IMG/VR virus record: IMGVR_UViG_3300015360_001243
Span: 113,999 to 153,198 of that record
Origin: a virus
Reading direction: 5' to 3' (one strand)
Length of the DNA stretch: 39,200 bases
The notes beneath the pieces are model-generated. The model had not been told where the DNA came from. It did not search any database and saw nothing but the letters and a program-made list of their open reading frames with translations. This document shows, in pieces, positions 23,215 to 31,527 of this stretch (within the stretch, counting starts at the first letter, position 1; each line of letters opens with the position of its first letter). Made by a program: the position numbers and the translations under genes.

Positions 23215-24462
23215 ATGCAAATTGAAGTTAAAGAAATTGAACCATGCAAGTTGTCGATTCATTATACGGCTTCCGCCCTAGAGATTATGAATAAGCGAGG
23301 AGAAATACTCACTCATTTCAAGAAGGCTCCGGTTCCAGGCTTCCGTCAAGGTAAGGCATCCTTAGATGCTATTAAGGTTCATTATCGCACTCAAATCGAA
23401 GAGTCTCTTAAGAGAGCTTTGGCAGAAGATGCGTATCACAATACCTTATTTGAAAAGAAGATTAAGCCCCACGGCGCCCCACGTTTCAATTCCCTGCTTA
23501 TGGCAGATGGCAAGTTTACGTGTGAATTCGATTTACACACTAAACCAGAGTTTGAGATGGCGTCTTATATTGACATAACACTTCCTAAGCCGCATGAGGA
23601 AGAAGATGAAGTCGCGGTCACTGAAAAAATGATGCAGGAACTTAGAGTTCGTTTTGGTGAAGTTACTCCTTTTTCTGAAACTGATTTCGTTGAGAATGGC
23701 GATAATGTCATTCTAGACTATGAGGGTTTCTTAGATGGTGAGAGGGTTGAAAATCTTTGCGCCACCGGAGAGATGCTTACCGTTGGTAATACCAATTTTA
23801 CGTATTTCGATCAGAACATTCTTGGAATGATTGTTGGCGAAACAAGAGAGTTTGATTTGCTTGTTCCAGAAGATAGTCTGCCTTCTTTAGCTGGTAAGAG
23901 CGTACACCTTGTTGTAACACTTCATACCGGATCTAAGACTGTTCCGTATCCTCTAGATGATACTTTGGCAATTCGTCTTGGAAAGAAAGATTTTTCTGAG
24001 TTAAAGGAATATGTTAAGGGTACTGCCGCTGCTACTCTTCAAAACAAAGCAAAGGGCCAGATTAACGAAGCCGTTGCTAATAAGTTAGTGGCTGAGACCG
24101 TTATTGCAGTTCCAAACTGGATGTCTCTATCTGAGGCTCAATATTTAGCACATAACGCTAAAATTGATTGGGCTACAATGGCTGACGTTGATAGAGAGAA
24201 ATATCTCAGCATGGCAGAGAAGAATGTCAAGCTAGCTTTGATTCTAGATAGAGTTAGAGAAGAACAGCCCGAAGCTCAGTTGACTGATCAAGAAGTGTTT
24301 GATGTTATCAAACAGAATCTTGCTAAAACTAATGTGAATAGACCAATGGACGAAGTCATGGAACAAATGAATAAGTCTGGATATTTGCAAATTTTGTTCT
24401 CTCGTATTCGAGATGAACATACCATGGATTACATTACTAAAAGTGTAAAATTTGTTGAATAA
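23215..24462 (+). CDS. tig: Trigger factor (ribosome-associated chaperone)
   Basis: A 415-residue protein matching bacterial trigger factor end to end. The ribosome-binding loop is GFRQGK at 42-47, at the position and with nearly the sequence used by E. coli to bind uL23 at the exit tunnel. A FKBP-like prolyl isomerase region spans about 155-240 (VILDYEGFLDG, later GMIVGETREF), followed by the helical C-terminal chaperone arms. Trigger factor greets new chains as they leave the ribosome. An AGAGGA ribosome binding site precedes it. Together with deformylase and bS21 here it suggests control of translation output. Slightly shorter than E. coli (432 residues), mainly C-terminal. Confidence 0.93.
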   Translation: MQIEVKEIEPCKLSIHYTASALEIMNKRGEILTHFKKAPVPGFRQGKASLDAIKVHYRTQIEESLKRALAEDAYHNTLFEKKIKPHGAPRFNSLLMADGKFTCEFDLHTKPEFEMASYIDITLPKPHEEEDEVAVTEKMMQELRVRFGEVTPFSETDFVENGDNVILDYEGFLDGERVENLCATGEMLTVGNTNFTYFDQNILGMIVGETREFDLLVPEDSLPSLAGKSVHLVVTLHTGSKTVPYPLDDTLAIRLGKKDFSELKEYVKGTAAATLQNKAKGQINEAVANKLVAETVIAVPNWMSLSEAQYLAHNAKIDWATMADVDREKYLSMAEKNVKLALILDRVREEQPEAQLTDQEVFDVIKQNLAKTNVNRPMDEVMEQMNKSGYLQILFSRIRDEHTMDYITKSVKFVE

Positions 24463-24474
24463 GGAGATTGTGCG

Positions 24475-24792
24475 ATGAGTAAGAAAGACGGACAAACCCC
24501 GGTTACGTTCCCAGAGAAGTATGCCAAGGTGATTGATAAGATGCCAGAGTTCAAAGATATTGCCGAAGCGGCAGGTGTCGATGACTTGAAGAAGATTATC
24601 GTTACCTGTGAAGGAAACCTTTATACCATTGAGAAAGAGAAGGAAGATGATATCAAACTCTCTGGCGCAAAGGAATTCGTAAAGGAATATTCCGAGCCAT
24701 ATCGTGATGCTGCCAAGGCTCAGACAGCAAAGATTAAGTATGCTCTATTCTTGCTTGAAGGCAAGGGAGTTGACTTAAACAATAAGGACTAA
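24475..24792 (+). CDS. Hypothetical protein
   Basis: A 105-residue charged protein of unknown family. It has EKYAKVIDKMPEFKDIAEAAG near the start, a strand-like KKIIVTCEGNLYTIE, and a helical end with EYSEPYRDAAKAQTAKIKYALFLLE. AAGGAG lies 8 bases before the ATG. It is probably in the operon with trigger factor. It has the look of a small structured phage protein, but no function can be assigned. Confidence 0.75.
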   Translation: MSKKDGQTPVTFPEKYAKVIDKMPEFKDIAEAAGVDDLKKIIVTCEGNLYTIEKEKEDDIKLSGAKEFVKEYSEPYRDAAKAQTAKIKYALFLLEGKGVDLNNKD

Positions 24793-24794
24793 TA

Positions 24795-25073
24795 ATGAAA
24801 ACGGAGAGATTTGTGGTCCAAGCATGCTGTGGAAAAACAGCAGTTATCTTAAAAACTGACCAACCTTTGACTAAAGATCACATAGTTAAGTTGGTTGCAT
24901 TAGGTTGGCGCGAGCAAGAGCATTTTACTAAAGCGGGAATACTATATGTGGATAATCCGGACTTTATTCTGACGGGTCCGATAGGTTCCGATAGACTAAC
25001 CGTCAAATGTAAACACGCTGAATGCACCCAAAAACTCAATGATTTGGAGGTGTTACTTCAGCAGTTGGGGTAA
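24795..25073 (+). CDS. Hypothetical small protein
   Basis: A 92-residue protein with a beta-like start (RFVVQACCGKTAVILKT), a middle LVALGWREQEHFTKAGILYVDNPDF, a Cys/His-containing segment (CKHAEC), and a helical end. The two cysteine groups (CC near residue 11 and CKHAEC near 76) might form a metal site, but the spacing matches no family I know. It starts one base after the upstream stop codon and ends two bases before the next gene. Confidence 0.7.
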   Translation: MKTERFVVQACCGKTAVILKTDQPLTKDHIVKLVALGWREQEHFTKAGILYVDNPDFILTGPIGSDRLTVKCKHAECTQKLNDLEVLLQQLG

Positions 25074-25075
25074 CA

Positions 25076-25741
25076 ATGGCTAGTAATAACGCAGGATCTA
25101 TTGGAAATATTAGAAAGAAATTCCATTATACCCATGAATTGATTTCTACAGCTTATCATGAGGCAGGCCATACAGTTTATGGGTTACTTCATCATATGAA
25201 TATTGACTCTGTTCTAGTATTCGAAGATAAGAAATCTAAAAGAATTCATGGGTTTACTCATTATGACCCTGCTGAATTATCCGAAATTCAGGACGCCAAT
25301 CTCTTTAATGACCGTCTGCATGCTGAAATCTGTTTATCTTACGCAGGGTTAGTGGCAGAGAAGCGTAGCTTCAAGTTACTTTCAGGGACCGATAAGTTCC
25401 CTATGTTCTTGAGAGAGGGCTCTTGTCATGACTTTTCAGAGGCCGCCGAACTCTTTCAAAAGTGGGCTTTATGTAAGCCCGGAAGAGAAAGATACAATTA
25501 CAAGCAAAAATTGATCAAACAAATTGATCAAGAATTAATTGATCACTGGGATGCGGTCTCCTTAGTGGCTCACGGCTTGTTTAAAAAGAAAAAAATTCTA
25601 TTCAGTGAACTTCAAGATTTGTTGACTAAAAAAAGTCAAAATAAACAATTTTGGAAAAATCAATTCAAGGCCATTAATTATATGTATAACAATAATGAGA
25701 CCCTTGACGAAAAAGAATTAAAATCTATATTGTCCATTTGA
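25076..25741 (+). CDS. Stand-alone M41 (FtsH-type) zinc peptidase
   Basis: A 221-residue protein with the HEAGH zinc motif at 28-32 (STAYHEAGHTV) and D119 in the CHDF segment, at the position of the third zinc ligand of FtsH. The SYAGLVAEKRSF segment is also typical. Cellular FtsH fuses this peptidase to an AAA+ motor and membrane helices, both missing here. It could work with a separate ATPase, such as the BCS1-like protein encoded at 8917, or on unfolded peptides alone. Either idea is inferred. A soluble zinc protease role is well supported by motifs. Confidence 0.85.
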   Translation: MASNNAGSIGNIRKKFHYTHELISTAYHEAGHTVYGLLHHMNIDSVLVFEDKKSKRIHGFTHYDPAELSEIQDANLFNDRLHAEICLSYAGLVAEKRSFKLLSGTDKFPMFLREGSCHDFSEAAELFQKWALCKPGRERYNYKQKLIKQIDQELIDHWDAVSLVAHGLFKKKKILFSELQDLLTKKSQNKQFWKNQFKAINYMYNNNETLDEKELKSILSI

Positions 25742-25782
25742 TCGAAAAGTAACCACACCGTATTCCCTGGCATTAGTACACT

Positions 25783-25848
25783 CAGCCTACCCTTAGGCTG
25801 GAAGCGCTCACGAACGAGTTAGATGTACACTGTATGTTACAGTACACA
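25783..25848 (+). promoter_or_regulatory. Structured leader with two hairpins before dnaE
   Basis: The 122-base gap before dnaE holds CAGCCTA (25783-25789) pairing perfectly with TAGGCTG (25794-25800) around a CCCT loop. It also holds ACTGT (25829-25833) pairing with ACAGT (25839-25843), extendable by TGT/ACA across a small internal loop to 25824-25848. Neither stem is followed by a T tract, so they do not look like plain terminators. The second lies a few bases before GGAAG (25855-25859) and could affect ribosome access. The stems are seen; the regulation is inferred. Confidence 0.45.
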
Positions 25849-25863
25849 ACCATAGGAAGTACT

Positions 25864-28800
25864 ATGTCTGACTTTGTCTCATTACATAATCAAACCGATT
25901 TTTCTATTCTCGATTCTCTTATCTCTCCAAAAGCTCTTTTCAATCGAGCCAAAGAGTTAGGACAAACGGCAGTCGCAGTTACCGACCACGGAACACTGGC
26001 TGCCACTTGGGACGCGCTCAAAGCTTCGCGCGACACTGGAGTGAAGCTCATCATCGGATGCGAATGTTATTTCGTAGAGGATGCCAGTAATATCAATGAG
26101 AAGTTTAGGCACATCATTCTTCTAGCTAAGAATGCGGTGGGATATCGAAATTTACTAACGCTCAACAAAAAGGGATTCGACCAAGGACATTTTCTTGGCA
26201 AGAGAGTTTATCCAGTTGTTGACTGGAAGTTACTTGCTCAGCATGCCGAAGGACTTATTTGCCTTACTGCTTGTGGCAATGGTATCATTAGTCAATTACT
26301 AATGAACAAGAAATTTGAAGAAGCAGGACAAACCCTTCTCAAACTCAAAGTATTGTTTGGTGAGAATCTTGGTTTAGAGATTCAGGCAAACAACATGAAG
26401 CGTGGCTCTAATATTTTTAACGATGAAATTGATCAGCAGTTTCTCAATCGTCGAATGATTGAGCTTGGTAAGGCGCATGGAGTTCGTGTTGTTCCAACTT
26501 GTAACGCTCATTATGTCAAAAAAGAAGATAGCGATACGCACGATACTTTGTTGGCGATCGGCTCTCATCAACCCAAGCATTCTAATTTCCGCCTCAAGTA
26601 TCCCGTTTCGGATTTCTACATGAAGACGGGCGAGGAAGTAGCGACCTTTTTTACTCGTAACTACGGTGAAAATGTCGCTAAAGAATTGTGTGCTAATACC
26701 ATTTTCTTCTCAGAAATGTGCGAACAGCCAGATTGGATTGATCCTAAGTTTTCGAATCCTTCAGGGAAAGAACTTCCAATTTTCCCGGTGAAAGATGAGC
26801 CCGACCTACCGGAGTTTTTCGCCTGGGTTGCTACTCAGCCTGACGATGTCAAAACTTTAGAAGATGATAAGTTATTCCTGCGTTTTCACTGTCAAAAGTA
26901 TTTCGAGTCTCGTATTAAGGATCTGACTGATGAGAAGCGAGTTGAGTATCAAGCTCGTCTGGCCGAAGAGTTAGACGTTATTGAGTTCCACGGATTTTCC
27001 AGTTATATGCTTATCGTTGCCGATTTTATTGATTGGGCACGTAAACATGATATTGCTGTTGGAGATGGTCGTGGTTCTGTTGGAGGGTCATTAATTGGAT
27101 TCCTTCTCGGCATCCATCAGGCTGATCCTATTAAGTACAATCTAATCTTTGCTCGTTTTCATAATAAGGAAAAGTCCAGCTTCCCAGATATTGATACTGA
27201 CTTTGCTCCTTCCGGTCGCGCGCGTGTGCAAGAGTACTTGCGTAAAAAGTATGGTGAGGACCACGTGGCTCACGTTTCTAACGTGAATACAATCACACCT
27301 AAAGTTTATGTTAGAGATATCTCTCGCGTATGCGAACTTGGTGGCTCTAAGGAAGATGCTGTTCGTATTGGTAATGATGTGGCCGATTGTATTCCTGCGG
27401 ATATTCACTCTATTGATGATGCTATTGCCAAGGTACCGCTGTTTGGTGAGTATTGTAAGAAGTACCCTCAGCTTCTTCAGTATCGAGACATCTGCGGCAA
27501 GTACCGTGCATGGTCAACCCATGCCGGAGGTATCATTATCTCTGCTCGTCCTTTGACCGGCCTCGTCCCTCTTAGGAAGGATAAGGATGGCGCACTAGCT
27601 ATTGAGTACGATAAGGACAAGGCCGAAGAGAATGGTTTGGTCAAGATGGATACTCTTGGTCTTACGACTTTAGATATTATTGGTGAGACTTATAAGATCA
27701 TTAAAGCTCGTGGTAAAGAATTGCCACCAGAAATTATGGACTATGATGTCTATGATAAAGAGTCCTATGATCTTATCACTAGCGGCGACACGTTCTGTGT
27801 TTTCCAGTTAGGAACCAGCGCCGGAACCATTGACTTGTGCCGCAGAATCAAGCCAATGAATATCAATGACCTTGCTAACATCAACGCTCTTGCCCGCCCT
27901 TCGGCTCGTGACATGCGTAATGATTTTATCAAAACTAGAAATGGTGAGAGAAAATTCTCGCTTCTTCATCCTAAGTTAGGTCGTGCTTTCAATAGCACTT
28001 ACGGCTTCGGTCTTTATGAAGAGTGTTTGATGTATCTGGCTCAGGACGTAGCAGGATGGTCTCTTCACTCTGCCGACCGTTTGCGTAAGCTAACGAAGGA
28101 AAAGGGCAAGAATCCAAAGAAGGCTCAAGCCTGGAGAACAGAATTCATTACGGATGCTACTAAGCAAGGCGTTAATGAAGAGATTGCTAAGCGTATTTGG
28201 GATGAAGTTGTAGACAAGTTCCAAGGTTACGGCTTCAACGTCTCTCACGCTGTTCTTTATTCTATGACTGGTTTCAAGACCGCTTATCTCAAAGGACATT
28301 ACCCTATTGAGTTCTTGTTAGCTAACTTAATGGATAAGGTTAAATCTAATGCTCCAGACGCTGTCAACGAAATTAACAAGATTAAGAAAGAGTTAAGGAA
28401 GCATAAAGTCAAGATTGTACCACCGGATATCAATCACTCTGAATTGACCTATACTATTTCTGATGGTAACAAACTGATGACGGGACTTGATGCTCTCAAG
28501 TTTGTCGGTGACGATGCTATTAAAGAGATTATCGAGAAGCGCCCCTTCAATAGTTTTTTTGATTTCATGGCCAGAATAGATTCCAAGAAGGTAAGAGCTA
28601 ATAGTATTCAGGCTCTTGCGGCTGCTGGAGCTATGGATTCTTTCAAGCTTCCACGTAAACTTATCTTCTTGTATGTTTCTGATTATCGTAAGAAGCTCCA
28701 AGTTTGGATGAAGAAGCATGATCCTTCTAAGGAAGAATTTATATACCCGTGGCCGGCTGAGACGGATTGGACTATTCCTGAGCTTTATGCCCTGGAACAG

Positions 28801-29394
28801 TTTTACTTGGGCGAATCCTTTATCTGCAAGCCTGCCGAGGCTTATGGTAAGTTCTTCAAGGATAGCCATGTAACAATTTATGAAGTTCGTAAGGAGGCCG
28901 ACAAGACCAAAGTTCGCCCAGTCAAGGCTATTGTTCGAGACTATTTCGAGTTCAAGGTCAAGAAAGAGACTAGCAAGTACTATGGCCAATCCATGGTCAA
29001 GGCCGTAATTGAAGATAAAAACGGCGACCAGTGCTCTTGTACTATCTTCCCAGACCGCTGGAAGATGGTTCAGGACCGTATCAAGGAAGTCAATAGTAAA
29101 GCTGAATTTGACTCTGGGATTGGTTTAAGCTTCTCTGGAAGTACCAATAACTATGAAGATGATATTGGTATTATTTTGGATGATGTTTATACCGTTGCCA
29201 CTATCCCAGCCCTACCTGCTGACTTGAAGGCCAAGAAAGTCAATCTAAAGGAAGCTAAAGCCAAGGGAAAACTAGGCGTTTCGTCTGCTGCGGACTATGT
29301 TAATAATGCTGGCCAGACCCTAGAAGAGCGCCTAGAAGACATGCTCTACGATGAAGGGCTCATTGATTTAGATGAAGACCCTGACGATGATTGA
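25864..29394 (+). CDS. dnaE: DNA polymerase III alpha subunit (family C, DnaE type)
   Basis: A 1,176-residue replicative polymerase. An N-terminal PHP domain (LHNQTDFS, VTDHGTL) precedes the family C core: GDGRGSVGGSLIG, PDIDTDF (441-447, catalytic D442 and D444), and KMDTLGL with the third Asp, D596. A fingers-like region with GLYEECLMYLAQ follows, then helix-hairpin-helix, OB-fold and acidic C-terminal tail. In the PHP motif the second metal-binding His of LHxH is Gln (LHNQT), so proofreading by this domain is doubtful. I chose ATG 25864, behind GGAAG; an open frame begins at 25834 without a good site. Phages more often use family A or B polymerases. Confidence 0.96.
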   Translation: MSDFVSLHNQTDFSILDSLISPKALFNRAKELGQTAVAVTDHGTLAATWDALKASRDTGVKLIIGCECYFVEDASNINEKFRHIILLAKNAVGYRNLLTLNKKGFDQGHFLGKRVYPVVDWKLLAQHAEGLICLTACGNGIISQLLMNKKFEEAGQTLLKLKVLFGENLGLEIQANNMKRGSNIFNDEIDQQFLNRRMIELGKAHGVRVVPTCNAHYVKKEDSDTHDTLLAIGSHQPKHSNFRLKYPVSDFYMKTGEEVATFFTRNYGENVAKELCANTIFFSEMCEQPDWIDPKFSNPSGKELPIFPVKDEPDLPEFFAWVATQPDDVKTLEDDKLFLRFHCQKYFESRIKDLTDEKRVEYQARLAEELDVIEFHGFSSYMLIVADFIDWARKHDIAVGDGRGSVGGSLIGFLLGIHQADPIKYNLIFARFHNKEKSSFPDIDTDFAPSGRARVQEYLRKKYGEDHVAHVSNVNTITPKVYVRDISRVCELGGSKEDAVRIGNDVADCIPADIHSIDDAIAKVPLFGEYCKKYPQLLQYRDICGKYRAWSTHAGGIIISARPLTGLVPLRKDKDGALAIEYDKDKAEENGLVKMDTLGLTTLDIIGETYKIIKARGKELPPEIMDYDVYDKESYDLITSGDTFCVFQLGTSAGTIDLCRRIKPMNINDLANINALARPSARDMRNDFIKTRNGERKFSLLHPKLGRAFNSTYGFGLYEECLMYLAQDVAGWSLHSADRLRKLTKEKGKNPKKAQAWRTEFITDATKQGVNEEIAKRIWDEVVDKFQGYGFNVSHAVLYSMTGFKTAYLKGHYPIEFLLANLMDKVKSNAPDAVNEINKIKKELRKHKVKIVPPDINHSELTYTISDGNKLMTGLDALKFVGDDAIKEIIEKRPFNSFFDFMARIDSKKVRANSIQALAAAGAMDSFKLPRKLIFLYVSDYRKKLQVWMKKHDPSKEEFIYPWPAETDWTIPELYALEQFYLGESFICKPAEAYGKFFKDSHVTIYEVRKEADKTKVRPVKAIVRDYFEFKVKKETSKYYGQSMVKAVIEDKNGDQCSCTIFPDRWKMVQDRIKEVNSKAEFDSGIGLSFSGSTNNYEDDIGIILDDVYTVATIPALPADLKAKKVNLKEAKAKGKLGVSSAADYVNNAGQTLEERLEDMLYDEGLIDLDEDPDDD

Positions 29395-29402
29395 TATATA
29401 CG
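29393..29402 (+). promoter_or_regulatory. GATATATACG box overlapping dnaE stop
   Basis: The box starts inside the TGA stop of dnaE and is followed 16 bases later by a terminator. Any transcript from it would be terminated almost at once, so it is weaker evidence for a promoter than the other GATATATA boxes. It could be coincidental. Confidence 0.2.
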
Positions 29403-29417
29403 ATATTAGATAATAAT

Positions 29418-29444
29418 AAAACCGGGCTTTTAACCCGGTTTTTT
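29418..29444 (+). terminator. Rho-independent terminator after dnaE
   Basis: AAAACCGGG (29418-29426) pairs perfectly with CCCGGTTTT (29434-29442) around a 7-base loop, and a T run ends the element. It lies 23 bases after the dnaE stop. The G+C-rich stem and T tail are the textbook form. Confidence 0.92.
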
Positions 29445-29506
29445 GGTTAAATGAAATAGATGATATAATTTGTATATGCAATCTAGGCATACTAAGGGAT
29501 AAAGTT

Positions 29507-30436
29507 ATGAAGCTAAAAGAATGGGCAGACAAACAGGGCATTTCATATTTGACGGCATGGCGCTGGTTCAAAGCACACGATGCACGCCTTGCTAATGCAT
29601 ACCAATCTGATTCTGGTACGATTATCGTTCCAGACGATTCTGATGCTTTGGAGCCGTCAATGGGTGTCGCACAATCAAGTAATGATGTCATGTCTTCTGT
29701 TCTTAAAAAGACAGTAGAACTTAGTAAAACCAATGGGTCAGTCGAAGACCTTGCTGCATGGATTCTTTCTAATTTTAGTTTAAAGCCAAATACTTATTCT
29801 GAAACTCCAAAGTACTCTAGAGTTAAACCAAAATCTGAAGAGGTACAAAACCACTTCAAACAATTCTTGAAGCCAAAGGGCGACAAGCCAAAGCCAAACA
29901 TGTTTACAGCAGATCCTGCTGCACTTGATGATTTGATGGCTAAGTCTGATGATTTAACAACTAAAGAATTAGTTGATGAAATTCACAAGATTGGAGCCGA
30001 TGCCGGCGCCTCAGTAAACGCTACTGATGCTCCAGAAGTAGAAGATCTTATGAAAGATCTATCTTTTGCATTAAATACAAACTCGCCACCTTTAGCATCA
30101 GGTATTATGACTAGTGCTTCCGGAAACCCATTCCTTATGAATGGTATTACGAACTATGGTGACATTGCTGGGGGTGTGGTTTCGAGGAGTGTTGATTTAA
30201 CTCCACAACAACTCAACTATACCGACTCTACGAACGACACCTTCAGCAATTCTTATGGTACCGCCGGCTCCTCGGTACTACTGAGCGCAGCTTCTGCTGG
30301 CCCAGTTACACAATCTTTTTACAGTGCGGCATTTCAGCCAACTCAGAAAGAGATTGAATCGGCTTCCCGTATTTCCTCTACGGTTACTGAAAAACCACGC
30401 AGAGGAAGAAAATCCTTAAAGGGGAAGAAACAATGA
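29507..30436 (+). CDS. Protein with IS607-like N-terminal helix-turn-helix and low-complexity tail
   Basis: The first ~40 residues of this 309-residue protein (LKEWADKQGISYLTAWRWFKA, then QSDSGTIIVPDD) match the MerR-type HTH that begins IS607-family serine resolvases. The catalytic resolvase domain does not follow. The rest is Ser/Thr/Pro/Asn-rich with a short acidic helical part (DDLMAKSDDLTTKELVDEI), ending in a basic tail (RRGRKSLKGKK). No TnpB lies next to it, so this is not an intact transposon. It likely binds DNA through the HTH, perhaps as a regulator or DNA-organising protein. The gap before it holds GATATAATTTG (29461-29471), a possible promoter. Confidence 0.75.
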   Translation: MKLKEWADKQGISYLTAWRWFKAHDARLANAYQSDSGTIIVPDDSDALEPSMGVAQSSNDVMSSVLKKTVELSKTNGSVEDLAAWILSNFSLKPNTYSETPKYSRVKPKSEEVQNHFKQFLKPKGDKPKPNMFTADPAALDDLMAKSDDLTTKELVDEIHKIGADAGASVNATDAPEVEDLMKDLSFALNTNSPPLASGIMTSASGNPFLMNGITNYGDIAGGVVSRSVDLTPQQLNYTDSTNDTFSNSYGTAGSSVLLSAASAGPVTQSFYSAAFQPTQKEIESASRISSTVTEKPRRGRKSLKGKKQ

Positions 30437-31089
30437 AGTTTGTGCCTAATTTTGTTCAAAAAATCATATGGAAGTTTAACTGCTTTGCACTTACCAAACA
30501 AGTTTGTTTGAGTAAATGGTTTAATTCAAAGTATTTTTTCTTGTTCGAACTACTTACTTTAAAATCAGTGTTGCTTAGTAATAAACTAGTTAGAAAATAT
30601 ATTGTTCTAAAAGGTAAGGATCCTGATTATGCAGCTCCTGCACCTCTTCCAATCCCGCCACCCGAACCAACTATTGAAGAGATCTTGAATAAACATGGTA
30701 TTTTTTCTACCAGAGGTAAAAGTACTAATATGTTTGGTGGTTATAAATATGGATGGGTAAAGAATCCAAGCACACACCCTGTATTAAAGGCCCGAGCCGC
30801 GTTTAAAGAATCTCAGAGAGTCCCGGTGTTCGTACCAGAGCCAGCTCCATTAGAAGTGACTTTGCATCAAACGGAGGCTGTTGAAACTCCAAGTGAGCCA
30901 GTTGAAAATCCGTTTTTTAGTGCATCAGGTGAAATAAATCCAGCGTCCTTAAAGGGCGCTCTTGAAAAGCTTAAGGAATATGCTTTTGAATTAGAAACGC
31001 AAGCATTAGCTCAAGAAATTAGTTCTAATCCACCTTCTGTTAAGAAGAGTAAAGTAAAGACTATTAAGACATCTAAGAAGAGAAATTAA
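30433..31089 (+). CDS. Hypothetical protein
   Basis: A 218-residue protein whose ATG overlaps the upstream stop by 4 bases. The first ~60 residues are basic, hydrophobic and rich in Phe, Lys, Leu and Cys. They contain no clean membrane span. A Pro-rich linker (APAPLPIPPPEPT) precedes a Gly/Tyr motif (STNMFGGYKYGWVKNPS), then a helical region and a Lys-rich end (KTIKTSKKRN). No family is recognised. The Pro linker and basic ends suggest a modular virion or DNA-associated protein, but this is weak. Confidence 0.65.
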   Translation: MKFVPNFVQKIIWKFNCFALTKQVCLSKWFNSKYFFLFELLTLKSVLLSNKLVRKYIVLKGKDPDYAAPAPLPIPPPEPTIEEILNKHGIFSTRGKSTNMFGGYKYGWVKNPSTHPVLKARAAFKESQRVPVFVPEPAPLEVTLHQTEAVETPSEPVENPFFSASGEINPASLKGALEKLKEYAFELETQALAQEISSNPPSVKKSKVKTIKTSKKRN

Positions 31090-31101
31090 GGGATAAAATT
31101 A

Positions 31102-31527
31102 ATGATTCGAAAAATCAAACAATATTCTGATAGAGGAAGTATTAAGAACATAGCAAACGCAATTGTTGATGGCAATTTTGCTATTACTCAACTTCCTCCT
31201 ACGGCCTCTGAATTGAGAGTACAGAAATTGTTTGAGTATGCTCAAAAAAATAATGATAAAGAATTGCAAGACGCTACCGGCTTTATTACTACAGATTACA
31301 TCGGCGATAAAACAGCTTTACCGCTGAGCGTCTATCGTATTAGAAAGATAGTTGATGATATAAAGTCTAAGTCACCTGGCAGGATCGAACAACTCAGCCA
31401 AGAATATTCTGATTGTTTTCCAGAATCACTAAGTGATGTTTTAGGAAAAGAATATCGAAATCAAAAAGCTATGATTAAAAACGCTAGTGCCCAGAAGTAT
31501 CCGTTATTCTGGAGAGTGAGTAAATAA
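31102..31527 (+). CDS. Hypothetical protein
   Basis: A 141-residue mixed-charge protein with a basic start (MIRKIKQYSDRGSIKN), a helical middle and a conserved-looking IRKIVDDIKSKSPGRI. It starts 12 bases after the previous gene and overlaps the next ATG by one base (TAATG). It has no recognised motif. Confidence 0.65.
   Translation: MIRKIKQYSDRGSIKNIANAIVDGNFAITQLPPTASELRVQKLFEYAQKNNDKELQDATGFITTDYIGDKTALPLSVYRIRKIVDDIKSKSPGRIEQLSQEYSDCFPESLSDVLGKEYRNQKAMIKNASAQKYPLFWRVSK

Noticed and set aside
25742-25863. A tRNA or small structured RNA gene before dnaE
   Set aside because: The stems do not form a cloverleaf, no TPsiC-like GGTTCGA is present and no acceptor end was found; it is better explained as a leader.
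28393-28989. A 198-codon open frame on the minus strand
   Set aside because: It lies wholly inside the polymerase gene on the opposite strand, has low-complexity Leu/Ile/Ser composition and no ribosome binding context; it is a shadow of the polymerase coding bias.
29368-29733. A 121-codon minus-strand frame over the dnaE end
   Set aside because: It crosses the terminator at 29418-29444 and the start of the HTH gene; the + strand features there explain the sequence.
29507-31089. A complete IS607-family transposon
   Set aside because: The HTH resembles IS607 but the resolvase domain is missing and no TnpB gene follows. No terminal repeats were noticed.
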